A DNA stretch of 64,000 bases from Acholeplasmataceae bacterium (GTDB lineage Bacteria > Bacillota_I > Bacilli_A > Acholeplasmatales > Acholeplasmataceae): NCBI GenBank assembly GCA_018400755.1, contig JAGYLU010000002.1, positions 1-64,000 on the forward strand, given 5' to 3'. The notes under the pieces are model-generated. The model saw only the letters and a program-made list of their open reading frames with translations. It ran no database searches and was not told the origin of the DNA. Positions 17,636 to 26,810 of this stretch are shown piece after piece (position 1 is the first letter of the stretch; each line of letters opens with the position of its first letter). A program made the translations under genes and the position numbers.

Positions 17636-17745
17636 AGATCTTCGGGGCAGGGTGAAATTCCCGATCGGCGGTAAAGTCCGCGATTTAAATGGTTGAACCG
17701 GTGTGATTCCGGTACCGACAGTTAAAGTCTGGATGGGAGAAGACT
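17636..17745 (+). ncRNA. FMN riboswitch (RFN element)
   Basis: The conserved RFN blocks are all present in order: GATCTTCGGGGCAGGGTGAAATTCC, in part as TTCGGGGCAGGGTGAAATTC, then CGGCGGTAAAGTCCGCG, GGTTGAACCGGTGTGATTCC, GGTACCGACAGT and GTCTGGATGGGAGAAGA. Flavin mononucleotide binding should lower expression of the riboflavin transporter downstream. Downstream a 6-bp hairpin at 17776-17793 (TCGGTC with GGCCGA) is followed by TTTTT. It ends 14 nt before the ribosome-binding site, so transcription termination is the likely mode of control. Confidence 0.97.
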
Positions 17746-17775
17746 GATGTCATTTTTTGACGTTTCCTTTTTTCG

Positions 17776-17798
17776 TCGGTCCCGGAAGGCCGATTTTT
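17776..17798 (+). terminator. regulated terminator of the FMN riboswitch
   Basis: TCGGTC-CCGGAA-GGCCGA followed by five T, between the aptamer and the ribU ribosome-binding site. It is short and includes one G-U pair, so its assignment is moderate. Confidence 0.55.
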
Positions 17799-17817
17799 CA
17801 TTGAAAGGAAGAAGGAT

Positions 17818-18528
17818 ATGGAAAAGAATGTCAGGTTGAAGAAAAGTCTCTACATTGTGTCGCTTGCCAGTGTGGCATCCGTTTTGGGAATTTTTGAGAT
17901 TCCGATGCTTGTCCCTTGGCTCAAGATTGACTTGTCCGAGGTGGTTGTTCTGGTGTCTGCGATCGTGGTCGGATATAAGGGTGCATTTGGTGTCATCGGT
18001 CTAAGAAGCCTGGTCAGACGGCTCGCATTGGGTTTTCTGCCTTCTGAGATCATTGGTGAGCTGATTGCTGTGGTCGCGAGCCTCGTGATTTTGGGTGCGT
18101 ATTATCTGGCATCGAAGTTGGCGAAAACCCACCGTGCCCCTTTGATGTATGAGATTCCGATTGAAAAGCCCAAAGTCACATTGAAGGAAACCCTCATCAT
18201 CACGGGCATTATCACGTTTTCGTTGGCGTTTGTCTTGTTGATGTTCAATTTTTTCATCGCGACCCCGCTCTACTTAAGCGTCCTTGGTCGCTTTGAGTTA
18301 CCGTTTGCAGACATCAAGACCATTCACTTCACGGTCTTCACTTTCTTGAAAGATCCAGCCATCATGGATTTGCTGGTCGCTTTCGATGTCAATCTTGATG
18401 AGCCATATCTGTCCTCATTCTTCTTTTACATTATGGTGATGTATGCCCCTTTGAATATTTCGAAGGGCATCACGACCACGCTTGTGTTTCTTTTGATCAA
18501 ACCCAGATTGCAATACTTGGAACTATGA
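17818..18528 (+). CDS. ribU: riboflavin ECF transporter S component
   Basis: A 236-aa membrane protein that binds riboflavin and works with a shared energy-coupling module (EcfAA'T) not found in the window. The N-terminal part (SLYIVSLASVASVLGIFEIP) and DLSEVVVLVSAIVVGYKGAFGV match the ECF substrate-specific fold, with about six helices. It is somewhat longer than many RibU proteins (about 190-200 aa) because of a loop near residues 100-120 (HRAPLMYEIPIEKPKVTL). The upstream FMN riboswitch makes the substrate assignment firm. AAGGAAGAAGG precedes the ATG. Confidence 0.92.
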   Translation: MEKNVRLKKSLYIVSLASVASVLGIFEIPMLVPWLKIDLSEVVVLVSAIVVGYKGAFGVIGLRSLVRRLALGFLPSEIIGELIAVVASLVILGAYYLASKLAKTHRAPLMYEIPIEKPKVTLKETLIITGIITFSLAFVLLMFNFFIATPLYLSVLGRFELPFADIKTIHFTVFTFLKDPAIMDLLVAFDVNLDEPYLSSFFFYIMVMYAPLNISKGITTTLVFLLIKPRLQYLEL

Positions 18529-18538
18529 GGAATCACCG

Positions 18539-18952
18539 ATGCTTCGATTGTTTCTAAGAACCTTAATGATCGCCTTGTTTTATGGGATGGCCGCCGGAAG
18601 CTTGGTGCTTTTGGGGTTTTTCCTTTTCCGTAACGCGTTATGGTCGCTATCGATGGTTGTGATGGGGTATCTGATTGGCAGACGGGTCAGTCTTGAAGGT
18701 CGTGGTGACCAGCCTTCTCAGGTCATTGCCACAACCGTCTATGTCCTGTCTTATCCCGTCATTGTCATGACGTTTCAAGCAGGATTGATGGCTTTGACAG
18801 GAACCATTGATTTTGGATCATTAGGGTTCGTCAATCTCTTTTCGTTCTACCGCTTTCTCTGGCCATTGACCCCAGGATTCTCAGACCTTTCGAACCTCCT
18901 TGGCCGTCACCTTTCTCTTGGGTGGTTATCTGTCCTGGACGGCTGCTGGTAA
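18539..18952 (+). CDS. small membrane protein of unknown function, possibly frameshifted at its end
   Basis: A 137-aa hydrophobic protein with three or four helices (about residues 6-30, 32-50, 62-88 and 90-112), co-transcribed with ribU and beginning 10 nt after it with AGGAA as ribosome-binding site. I recognise no family. The last ~20 residues (GRHLSLGWLSVLDGCW) look unlike a membrane protein. The +1 frame over the same DNA reads LAVTFLLGGYLSWTAAGK and ends at 18965, which would make a natural last helix. A one-base frameshift or sequencing error near 18880-18905 is possible. Confidence 0.6.
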   Translation: MLRLFLRTLMIALFYGMAAGSLVLLGFFLFRNALWSLSMVVMGYLIGRRVSLEGRGDQPSQVIATTVYVLSYPVIVMTFQAGLMALTGTIDFGSLGFVNLFSFYRFLWPLTPGFSDLSNLLGRHLSLGWLSVLDGCW

Positions 18953-18995
18953 GCGTTTTACCTGATGACATCGTTATATCTTTGGCACTTTCGTG

Positions 18996-19001
18996 TATAA
19001 T
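18996..19001 (+). promoter_or_regulatory. -10 box of eno
   Basis: TATAAT about 55 nt before the enolase ATG; no clear -35. Confidence 0.5.
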
Positions 19002-19046
19002 AGTGATGGTCTATGACAATTAGAAAAACAAATAACAATAAGGTGA

Positions 19047-20351
<1,305 letters not shown>

Positions 20352-20367
20352 TCATTGAGACAAAGAT

Positions 20368-20404
20368 GTCCGCCCGACCACTCCCGGTCAGGCGGACCTT
20401 TTTT
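20368..20404 (+). terminator. terminator of eno
   Basis: GTCCGCC pairs with GGCGGAC, an inner GACC/CGGTC pairing extends the stem, and six T follow. Confidence 0.92.
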
Positions 20405-20410
20405 CGATTG

Positions 20411-20467
20411 TTTTGTCAAACCGTTTGGAAAGACATTCATAACCTTCCTGACAAAACGGTCTTTTTT
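20411..20467 (+). terminator. second hairpin with two alternative stems
   Basis: ACCGTTT (20420-20426) can pair with AAACGGT (20454-20460), followed by seven T, as a terminator. Alternatively TTTTGTC (20411-20417) can pair with GACAAAA (20450-20456), which would exclude the first pairing. It lies between the eno terminator and the sugar operon promoter, so it may simply be a back-up terminator for eno. Confidence 0.5.
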
Positions 20468-20477
20468 TGTCATTCAC

Positions 20478-20506
20478 TTGAAAAATGTAAGGGATTACAT
20501 TATAAT
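20478..20506 (+). promoter_or_regulatory. strong promoter of the glucan transport operon
   Basis: TTGAAA (20478-20483), a 17-nt spacer and TATAAT (20501-20506), a near-consensus sigma-A promoter. The start would be near 20513, giving a leader of about 95 nt that holds an operator. Confidence 0.88.
20485..20500. promoter_or_regulatory. inverted repeat ATGTAA-GGGA-TTACAT inside the promoter spacer
   Basis: Perfect 6-bp arms occupy the whole space between -35 and -10, so a bound protein would block polymerase. A very similar site (TGTAA-ACGA-TTACA, read on the minus strand) lies at the modular lipoprotein promoter at 46999-47012. Confidence 0.6.
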
Positions 20507-20562
20507 ATGAATGAATCGTTTCGAAGACGTGATTTCTATCCATGTTTTCTTTTTCACAAAAC

Positions 20563-20576
20563 TCGAAACGTTTCGA
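20563..20576. promoter_or_regulatory. LacI-type operator TCGAAACGTTTCGA
   Basis: A perfect 14-bp palindrome with a central CG, typical of LacI-family operators, lies between promoter and ribosome-binding site. An isolated half site, CGTTTCGA, is at 20517-20524 near the transcription start. The same core lies upstream of the lipoprotein gene ending at 44396, 26 kb away. The LacI-family gene at 37929 is the obvious candidate regulator. Confidence 0.75.
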
Positions 20577-20607
20577 AAACAATGGCTTATCCAAGGAGGA
20601 ACCAATT

Positions 20608-22080
20608 GTGAGAAAATGGTTTTCAGTACTGATGCTTGTGTTGTTGCTGGTCCTCGTGACCGGATGCAAGAAGGATGATCCGGATGATGACACACCGGAC
20701 ATCACAACCATTACCTATGCGGGATGGAATCTTGGGAACATCGAGGATTACAACCTCGAACGCCGGATGATTGACGCCTTCATGGATCACTATCCCAATA
20801 TCGCGGTCGAGATTGTCGAACGGCCGAAAATTCCTGACCCTGCCAATCCTGACGCTGAGGTTGACATGAATTGGGATGAGATGCTCGCTGCCATGGCCGC
20901 GACCGGTGATCTGCCGGACCTCTATATGTATGCCACAGTTCCGACCGCTGTCAGCAATGGTTGGGCCCATGACATGACATCAATCATGGCAAATGATCCT
21001 GAGCTGGCCAAGGTCTCAGATGATATCGCGACCGGGGCTGTCTATAACGACAAGTACTTTGGCATTCCTCAGTCCAACTTCTATTTTGGTTATTTCATCA
21101 ACCGCACATTATTTGAAAGAGAGAATCTCGATTCCCCGGCGTTCGGTGTCACTTGGGATGATCTGCTTGACTTTGCCCAAGAAATCTCGACGACACCAGA
21201 AGATGGCACCGGCATTGTTGGCTTTTCCGGGGTCGACCGGATCTTCGAATGGATGCCCGCCCAATACGACGGTTCTTTGGGATGGTATACCTATAACGAC
21301 GAAGGCTTCCATCTCGATAGCCAAGCATTCGCTTCCGCAATGAAACTGATGCAAGGCTTCTATGATGAGAACAAAGGCCAATACGCCGAATATGTCTGGG
21401 AAACCTCGTCTGTGACCCAGAAAGCGACATGGTACGCCGAAGGTGAAGGTACTCAGTTCCAGAAAGGCCGCCATGCCATCATGTGGGATGCCACATGGTC
21501 ATGGGGATGGATTCTTCCGAACCTTCTAGATGAAGAAGAAGGGCTATATGACATGGATATCGACTTCATCGGCACACCAGTCGTCGTTGATGGTGTCCAA
21601 CGGATTCCGGTTGTCCTTGACTATCTCGTAGCCGGACAAGGCACCGAACATCCGGAAGAGGCTTATCTGCTTGCCAAATGGCTTGGATTCGGCAAAGAAG
21701 GATACCTGAAGCGTCTTGAGATCGCTTCAGAGTTCCCGGAAGCCGGATCTGTGAACTTCGCCCCTTTGCAGAAAGACGATGAGCTCTTTGATGCTTATCT
21801 GGCACTCTTCCCCGAGGGCACCATGACTGAGTACCGCAAGGTCCTGGAACATGACTCATTCATCATCGAAGGTGTCAAGACTGTGCCAGGTTATGTCAGT
21901 GCCCGTTGGAACTATCAATATGGCACCTATGAAGGTGTCAGTTATACCATTGCCTCTATGCTTGATGCCATCAGGGATGGCAACGTCACGCTTGCGGATG
22001 TCGCTGTCCAGCTTAATCAGCGCGTCAATGAGGCACATGACCAAGCCTGGGTGGCATTGAATAACGCCATCAACGATTAA
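20608..22080 (+). CDS. ABC sugar-binding lipoprotein (family 1 solute-binding)
   Basis: A 490-aa extracytoplasmic sugar receptor anchored by lipid. The signal ends in the lipobox VTGC with Cys at residue 20, followed by an acidic linker (KKDDPDDDTPD). The mature part has the family-1 fold: ITYAGWNLGNIEDYNLERRM, YPNIAVEIVE, DLPDLYMYA, GIPQSNFYFGYFINRTLFE and EEAYLLAKWLGFGKEGYLKR. Many aromatic residues fit oligosaccharide binding. The GTG start at 20608 is set by AAGGAGG 9 nt upstream. It is the first gene of the long operon, and the operator in its leader suggests induction by the imported sugar. From the neighbours I infer a beta-1,2-gluco-oligosaccharide ligand. Confidence 0.88.
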   Translation: MRKWFSVLMLVLLLVLVTGCKKDDPDDDTPDITTITYAGWNLGNIEDYNLERRMIDAFMDHYPNIAVEIVERPKIPDPANPDAEVDMNWDEMLAAMAATGDLPDLYMYATVPTAVSNGWAHDMTSIMANDPELAKVSDDIATGAVYNDKYFGIPQSNFYFGYFINRTLFERENLDSPAFGVTWDDLLDFAQEISTTPEDGTGIVGFSGVDRIFEWMPAQYDGSLGWYTYNDEGFHLDSQAFASAMKLMQGFYDENKGQYAEYVWETSSVTQKATWYAEGEGTQFQKGRHAIMWDATWSWGWILPNLLDEEEGLYDMDIDFIGTPVVVDGVQRIPVVLDYLVAGQGTEHPEEAYLLAKWLGFGKEGYLKRLEIASEFPEAGSVNFAPLQKDDELFDAYLALFPEGTMTEYRKVLEHDSFIIEGVKTVPGYVSARWNYQYGTYEGVSYTIASMLDAIRDGNVTLADVAVQLNQRVNEAHDQAWVALNNAIND

Positions 22081-22104
22081 CCCACTCGACCGGAGGTGTT
22101 CGTG

Positions 22105-25026
22105 ATGAAAAAAGCAACCATGATGTTCATGCTTCTGGCCATACTCATGTTCTTTTCGGGTGCCCGAAATGACATCGGATTCACGGATACAAGACTCCTG
22201 AGCACCTCTTCAGAAAGCACCTACCAAGAGATCATCAACACATGGAAATCAGAAGGGTACAGAGACGACATCCCGTTTGCGGGGGTTGTTTCACCTTCTG
22301 ATTTTTCTCTTGGAGACAATTGGCTTGAGCCTGATCCCGTGGATCAGGGCCAAGTAGTGGCTTCTTGGACAACGACTGATGATATCAGGATGCCGATTGA
22401 GATTGAAATCAAGGGGCTCTATGCCGTTGAGTTGTCTTACTATGTCCTCACAGATACCATCCGTCCGGTCGCGTTATCGATTCAGATCAATGATGAGATC
22501 CAACATCAACCCTCATCCAAGCTGATTCTTGATGGCATCTGGGAAGCCGAAGAGGACATTTTGAAAGACCGGTTCAACAATGATATCGTCCCATCGTCTT
22601 ATCGGGTTGACCTTTGGCAGACGAACCTTTTGACCGATAATGTCGGATACCTTGATGGACCACTGCTGTTTCGTTTCGAAGAAGGCCTAAACGAGATCAC
22701 GTTGACAAAGGTCTATGGTGACCTTTTGCTTAAAGATCTTCGGGTCGTGACCATGCCGGTTGACACATCATATGAGGAAACCCTTGATCCATCGGGCCCA
22801 TTCGCTGATGACATCATCATCGAAACCGAAGGTGAGGACATCCTGTTCAAGTCTGATCCGGCGATCCGGGCGGGGACCAACAATGATCCATCCGTCAAGC
22901 CTTTTGGCTTGATGGAAAGCCGTTTGAACATGCTTGATGGCCAAACAATGGATCAAGGACGGCAATCCGTGAGTTATGAGATCACAGTACCTGAAAGTGC
23001 CTATTACAACCTGACGTTGAAAGTGCTCCAGAAAACGAATGCCAACACCACGGTCTTCAGAACCCTTCTGATCGATGGCGAAGTGCCCTTCAAAGAAGCC
23101 AAGGGACTGGCGTTTCCCTATGACCGGAAGTGGCAAAACATCACCCTCGCTTTTGAGGGCGAGCCGCTTTGGTTCTATTTGGAAGAAGGGGTGCACACCG
23201 TCACGTTTGAGGTCGATATTTCTGTTGTTGGGTCGGTTCATGAAGAGATTGGCATGGTGATGGAAGAGATCAATGATCTTGCTCTTGATATCCAGAAGAT
23301 CACCGGCAACAACCTTGATGAGAACCGTGATTGGGACATCAGCGAGTATCTGCCGACTTTGAAGGAAGACCTTGATGGCTTGTATGAGACCATCAGTGCC
23401 TTATACGACACATGGACATCGGTCCAGGGTTCGACCAAGGGTTCAACCGTGACCACAGCATTGCAGCTGGCAAGAGATCGGATGGATGAACTCCGTGAGG
23501 AACCGGATCAGTTGCCGAAGAACATGAATGTGCTATCGATTGGTAGCGGATCGGTTCTCGCTCACCTTGGTAACGCGCTTCCCAAAGTGATTGAGTCACC
23601 GCTTTCAATCGACGTGTTTTATGTACATGGCACAGATAGCGAGATTCCACGAGCGAGCAGGTCGTTCTTTGTGAGAATCTGGGTCGCCATCCAACGGTTT
23701 GTCCTATCGTTTTTCAATGACCAATATGATGATGCCTTGGCGGAAGGCACACTCGAAATCTGGGTGAACCGCTCGCGTCAGTATGTCGATCTCATGCAGC
23801 AGATGACCGACCGTGATTATACCCCAGAGACCGGACAAGCCGTTCGGATCTCGATGATGCCCAATGAGGACAAACTGATTTTGGCCAATGCCGCTGGCGC
23901 CCAACCCGATATCGCGATGGGGATTGCTGCTTGGAGACCCTATGATTTCGCCATCAGGGACGCGCTTTATGATCTGTCGTCTTTTGATGACTTCAGTGAG
24001 ATCGCAGGTCGTTATGAACCGGGGTCCTTCATTCAATTGGTCTATCAGGATGGCGTCTATGCGATTCCTGATACCCAAAACTTCCAGTTGTTGTTCTACC
24101 GTCGTGATATTCTTGAGACGCTTGGTCTAGAGGTTCCAGACACGTGGGACGAGGTCATCTCTATCTTGCCTGAACTGCAACGTTTTGGTATGAACTTCTA
24201 TGTGCCCCTTGCGAGTACGAACGGGTTCAAGTCCTTTGATCAGACTTTGCCGTTTATCAATCAGTATAAGGGACGTCTTTATACCGATGATGCTTTGTCC
24301 GCGGCCTATGATGATCCAAAGACGCTTGAGGCGATCAGGTTCATGACCAATATCTTCACCATCTACAGCATGCCGCTAGAAGTGGGCAGTTTCTATAACA
24401 GTTTCCGCTATGGCACGCTACCAATCGGTATTGGTGACTTTGGTATGTATGTCCAGTTGTTGAATGCCGCACCAGAGATTGCCGGACTTTGGGACATTGC
24501 CTTGCTACCAGGTGTCATGGATGACATGGGCGTGGTCGATCGGTCGTTTGTCGGAGCGGCGACCGTGAATGTCATCTTCAAGGAAAGCGACATGCCGCTT
24601 GAGGCATGGGATTTCCTGTCATGGTGGGGGTCGGAGGATGTTCAGACCGATTATGCTGAACGTTTGATCACAACCTATGGATCAGCGTATCTGTGGAACA
24701 CCGCGAATCCCGCCGCCTTTTCGAACATGTCCTGGGATGATGCCCATAAGGATGTCATTCTCGAACAGTGGACATGGGTCTCTGACACGCCTAAGATTCC
24801 TGGAAGCTATATGGTTGAGAGGGAACTCTCAAATATTTGGAACAAAGTTGTCTACGATGGCATCAATGTCAGAACCGCGGTTGAGGACGGCATCATTGTC
24901 GCCAACAAGGAGATCATCAGGAAGATGCTCGAGTTCGGATATATTGATGGACAAGGTGTCATCCTGAAACCTTATCTGTTGCCAGAGAGAGAGACGATCG
25001 AAAGGTGGCTCGCCGATGACAACTAA
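22105..25026 (+). CDS. large multidomain solute-binding protein with N-terminal carbohydrate-binding-like modules
   Basis: A 973-aa exported protein. The hydrophobic leader ([19 protein letters not shown]) lacks a lipobox Cys, so the protein may stay attached by an uncleaved helix or be released. Residues about 60-225 and 270-390 look like two jelly-roll, carbohydrate-binding-like modules ([34 protein letters not shown]). Residues about 390-470 are helical. From about 590 to 970 it has a family-1 solute-binding fold ([53 protein letters not shown]). GGAGGTG fixes the ATG at 22105. Such enlarged receptors occur in Bacillota glycan loci. It overlaps the permease gene by 11 nt. Confidence 0.82.
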   Translation: MKKATMMFMLLAILMFFSGARNDIGFTDTRLLSTSSESTYQEIINTWKSEGYRDDIPFAGVVSPSDFSLGDNWLEPDPVDQGQVVASWTTTDDIRMPIEIEIKGLYAVELSYYVLTDTIRPVALSIQINDEIQHQPSSKLILDGIWEAEEDILKDRFNNDIVPSSYRVDLWQTNLLTDNVGYLDGPLLFRFEEGLNEITLTKVYGDLLLKDLRVVTMPVDTSYEETLDPSGPFADDIIIETEGEDILFKSDPAIRAGTNNDPSVKPFGLMESRLNMLDGQTMDQGRQSVSYEITVPESAYYNLTLKVLQKTNANTTVFRTLLIDGEVPFKEAKGLAFPYDRKWQNITLAFEGEPLWFYLEEGVHTVTFEVDISVVGSVHEEIGMVMEEINDLALDIQKITGNNLDENRDWDISEYLPTLKEDLDGLYETISALYDTWTSVQGSTKGSTVTTALQLARDRMDELREEPDQLPKNMNVLSIGSGSVLAHLGNALPKVIESPLSIDVFYVHGTDSEIPRASRSFFVRIWVAIQRFVLSFFNDQYDDALAEGTLEIWVNRSRQYVDLMQQMTDRDYTPETGQAVRISMMPNEDKLILANAAGAQPDIAMGIAAWRPYDFAIRDALYDLSSFDDFSEIAGRYEPGSFIQLVYQDGVYAIPDTQNFQLLFYRRDILETLGLEVPDTWDEVISILPELQRFGMNFYVPLASTNGFKSFDQTLPFINQYKGRLYTDDALSAAYDDPKTLEAIRFMTNIFTIYSMPLEVGSFYNSFRYGTLPIGIGDFGMYVQLLNAAPEIAGLWDIALLPGVMDDMGVVDRSFVGAATVNVIFKESDMPLEAWDFLSWWGSEDVQTDYAERLITTYGSAYLWNTANPAAFSNMSWDDAHKDVILEQWTWVSDTPKIPGSYMVERELSNIWNKVVYDGINVRTAVEDGIIVANKEIIRKMLEFGYIDGQGVILKPYLLPERETIERWLADDN

Positions 25027-25930
25027 GACAGTGGCACCGGTCAAGGCGACAACCGATCGGGAATCGATTATTTTCTTGTTTCCTTACTTTTTGGCATTCA
25101 TGGTGTTCATCACCATTCCTGTCCTGATGGGTATTGTCCTATCGGTGACGTATTTCAATTTGCTCCAACCACCTCAGTATGTGGGCTTCTCCAATTTCAT
25201 CTATCTTTTCACGAGTGATGATGCGTTCATGCAGTCGGTGATTCCAAACACCCTCCAGTTTGTGATCATTGTCGGTCCGATTGGCTATATGCTAGGTTTT
25301 ATTTTGGCCTGGATGCTCGCCCAACTGCCAAGCAAGCTCAGAACCATCTTGGCATTGGTTCTCTATTCACCATCGATGACCGCTGGTGTGACGATGGCGG
25401 TGATGTGGCGAATCATCTTCTCTGGAGACGAAAGTGGCTATCTGAACGCGTTTTTGTTAAATGTCGGGTTCTTAGAACAACCTGTTCAGTGGCTCCAAAA
25501 TCCCGATTTTCTTCTGAATATCATGATCATCGTGACTTTGTGGTCAAGCATGGGGATTGGCTTTCTGGCGATGCTCGCCGGTGTCTTGAACATCAATCAG
25601 GACCTCTATGAGGCGGCCTATGTCGATGGCATGAAAAACAAGGCTCAGGAAATCTTTTACATCACCATCCCCTCGATGAAACCACAGATGCTCTTTGGGG
25701 CGGTGATGAGTCTGGTGGCGACATTCAATGCCGGGGCGATCGGGGTACAGCTCTCCGGACAAAACCCGACACCACAAAATGCCGGTCAGTTGATTGTCAC
25801 CCACATCGAGGACTATGGGTTCATCCGTTATGATATGGGGTATGCCGCGGCAATTGCTGTCATTTTGCTTTTGATGGTGTATCTGTTCAGCCGTGTGGCC
25901 TTCAAACTCTTTGGTGATCGCGATGTCTAG
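25016..25930 (+). CDS. sugar ABC transporter permease (MalF/UgpA type), first pair
   Basis: A 304-aa inner-membrane protein with six helices. The EAA loop reads [26 protein letters not shown] near residue 200 and docks the ATPase. [15 protein letters not shown] after the first helix is typical of the MalF-type subunit. It starts inside the upstream receptor gene and overlaps the next permease by 8 nt, so the four proteins are tightly coupled. The ATPase is not encoded in the locus. Confidence 0.93.
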   Translation: MTTKTVAPVKATTDRESIIFLFPYFLAFMVFITIPVLMGIVLSVTYFNLLQPPQYVGFSNFIYLFTSDDAFMQSVIPNTLQFVIIVGPIGYMLGFILAWMLAQLPSKLRTILALVLYSPSMTAGVTMAVMWRIIFSGDESGYLNAFLLNVGFLEQPVQWLQNPDFLLNIMIIVTLWSSMGIGFLAMLAGVLNINQDLYEAAYVDGMKNKAQEIFYITIPSMKPQMLFGAVMSLVATFNAGAIGVQLSGQNPTPQNAGQLIVTHIEDYGFIRYDMGYAAAIAVILLLMVYLFSRVAFKLFGDRDV

Positions 25931-26801
25931 AAACCGATTCCAGGGGACCAAAATCAACCCCACCCGCTTCCATCGAAGCCAGATCAAATTCGTGTTGTTT
26001 ATCATGCCGGTCGCACTCTTCATGGTGCTTCCTATTCTCTATATTTTCAATCATGCGTTCAAGCCTCTTGATGAGCTTTTCGCATTCCCGCCACGGTTTT
26101 TTGTCCAACGGCCGACCTTTGGCAATTTCCTTGATCTCTTCGAACTTGCCGGTTCCACTGGCATTCCGATGTCAAGGTATCTGTTCAATTCGATTGTCAT
26201 CACGTTTGTCGTTGTCGTTCTTTCGATTCTGGTCTCGAGCATGTCAGGGTATGCCCTTTCCAAGCTCAAGTTCAAGATGAAGAAAACCTTCATGACAATG
26301 AACAACATCGCATTGATGTTTGTTGCCACATCGGTGATCATTCCCAGATACCTGATCATTGAACGGATTGGTCTGATCGATACCTTCTGGGTGCATGTCT
26401 TGCCAGGACTCGCTGTGCCGGTCGGGTTGTTTCTGATCAAGCAGTTCATCGACCAGATTCCCGATGAACTGATCGATGCCGCGAAGATTGATGGGGCGAC
26501 TCATTTCCAGATTTATTTAAAGATCATCATGCCACTGGTCAAACCGGCGATTGCGACCATCGCGATTGTGAGTTTCCAAGGCATCTGGAACAATACCGAG
26601 ACATCAGTGCTCTATATCAACCGCGAAAGTCTGAAGACGTTTGCCTTTTACATGTCGACGTTGACGTCGACATCGAATGTTGTTGCTGGTCAGGGGATGG
26701 CCGCCGCGGCCGCGCTGATCATGTTCCTCCCGAATCTCATCATCTTCATCCTGCTGCAAAGCAAAGTGATGAACACGATGGCACATTCGGGATTGAAATG
26801 A
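25923..26801 (+). CDS. sugar ABC transporter permease (MalG/UgpE type), first pair
   Basis: A 292-aa six-helix partner of the preceding permease. [27 protein letters not shown] marks the first helix, and the EAA loop reads [28 protein letters not shown] near residue 180. The ATG at 25923 is chosen over an upstream in-frame codon that would add ten residues inside the previous gene. Ends 9 nt before the NHL/Yip1 gene. Confidence 0.92.
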   Translation: MSRNRFQGTKINPTRFHRSQIKFVLFIMPVALFMVLPILYIFNHAFKPLDELFAFPPRFFVQRPTFGNFLDLFELAGSTGIPMSRYLFNSIVITFVVVVLSILVSSMSGYALSKLKFKMKKTFMTMNNIALMFVATSVIIPRYLIIERIGLIDTFWVHVLPGLAVPVGLFLIKQFIDQIPDELIDAAKIDGATHFQIYLKIIMPLVKPAIATIAIVSFQGIWNNTETSVLYINRESLKTFAFYMSTLTSTSNVVAGQGMAAAAALIMFLPNLIIFILLQSKVMNTMAHSGLK

Positions 26802-26810
26802 GGTGGCAAG

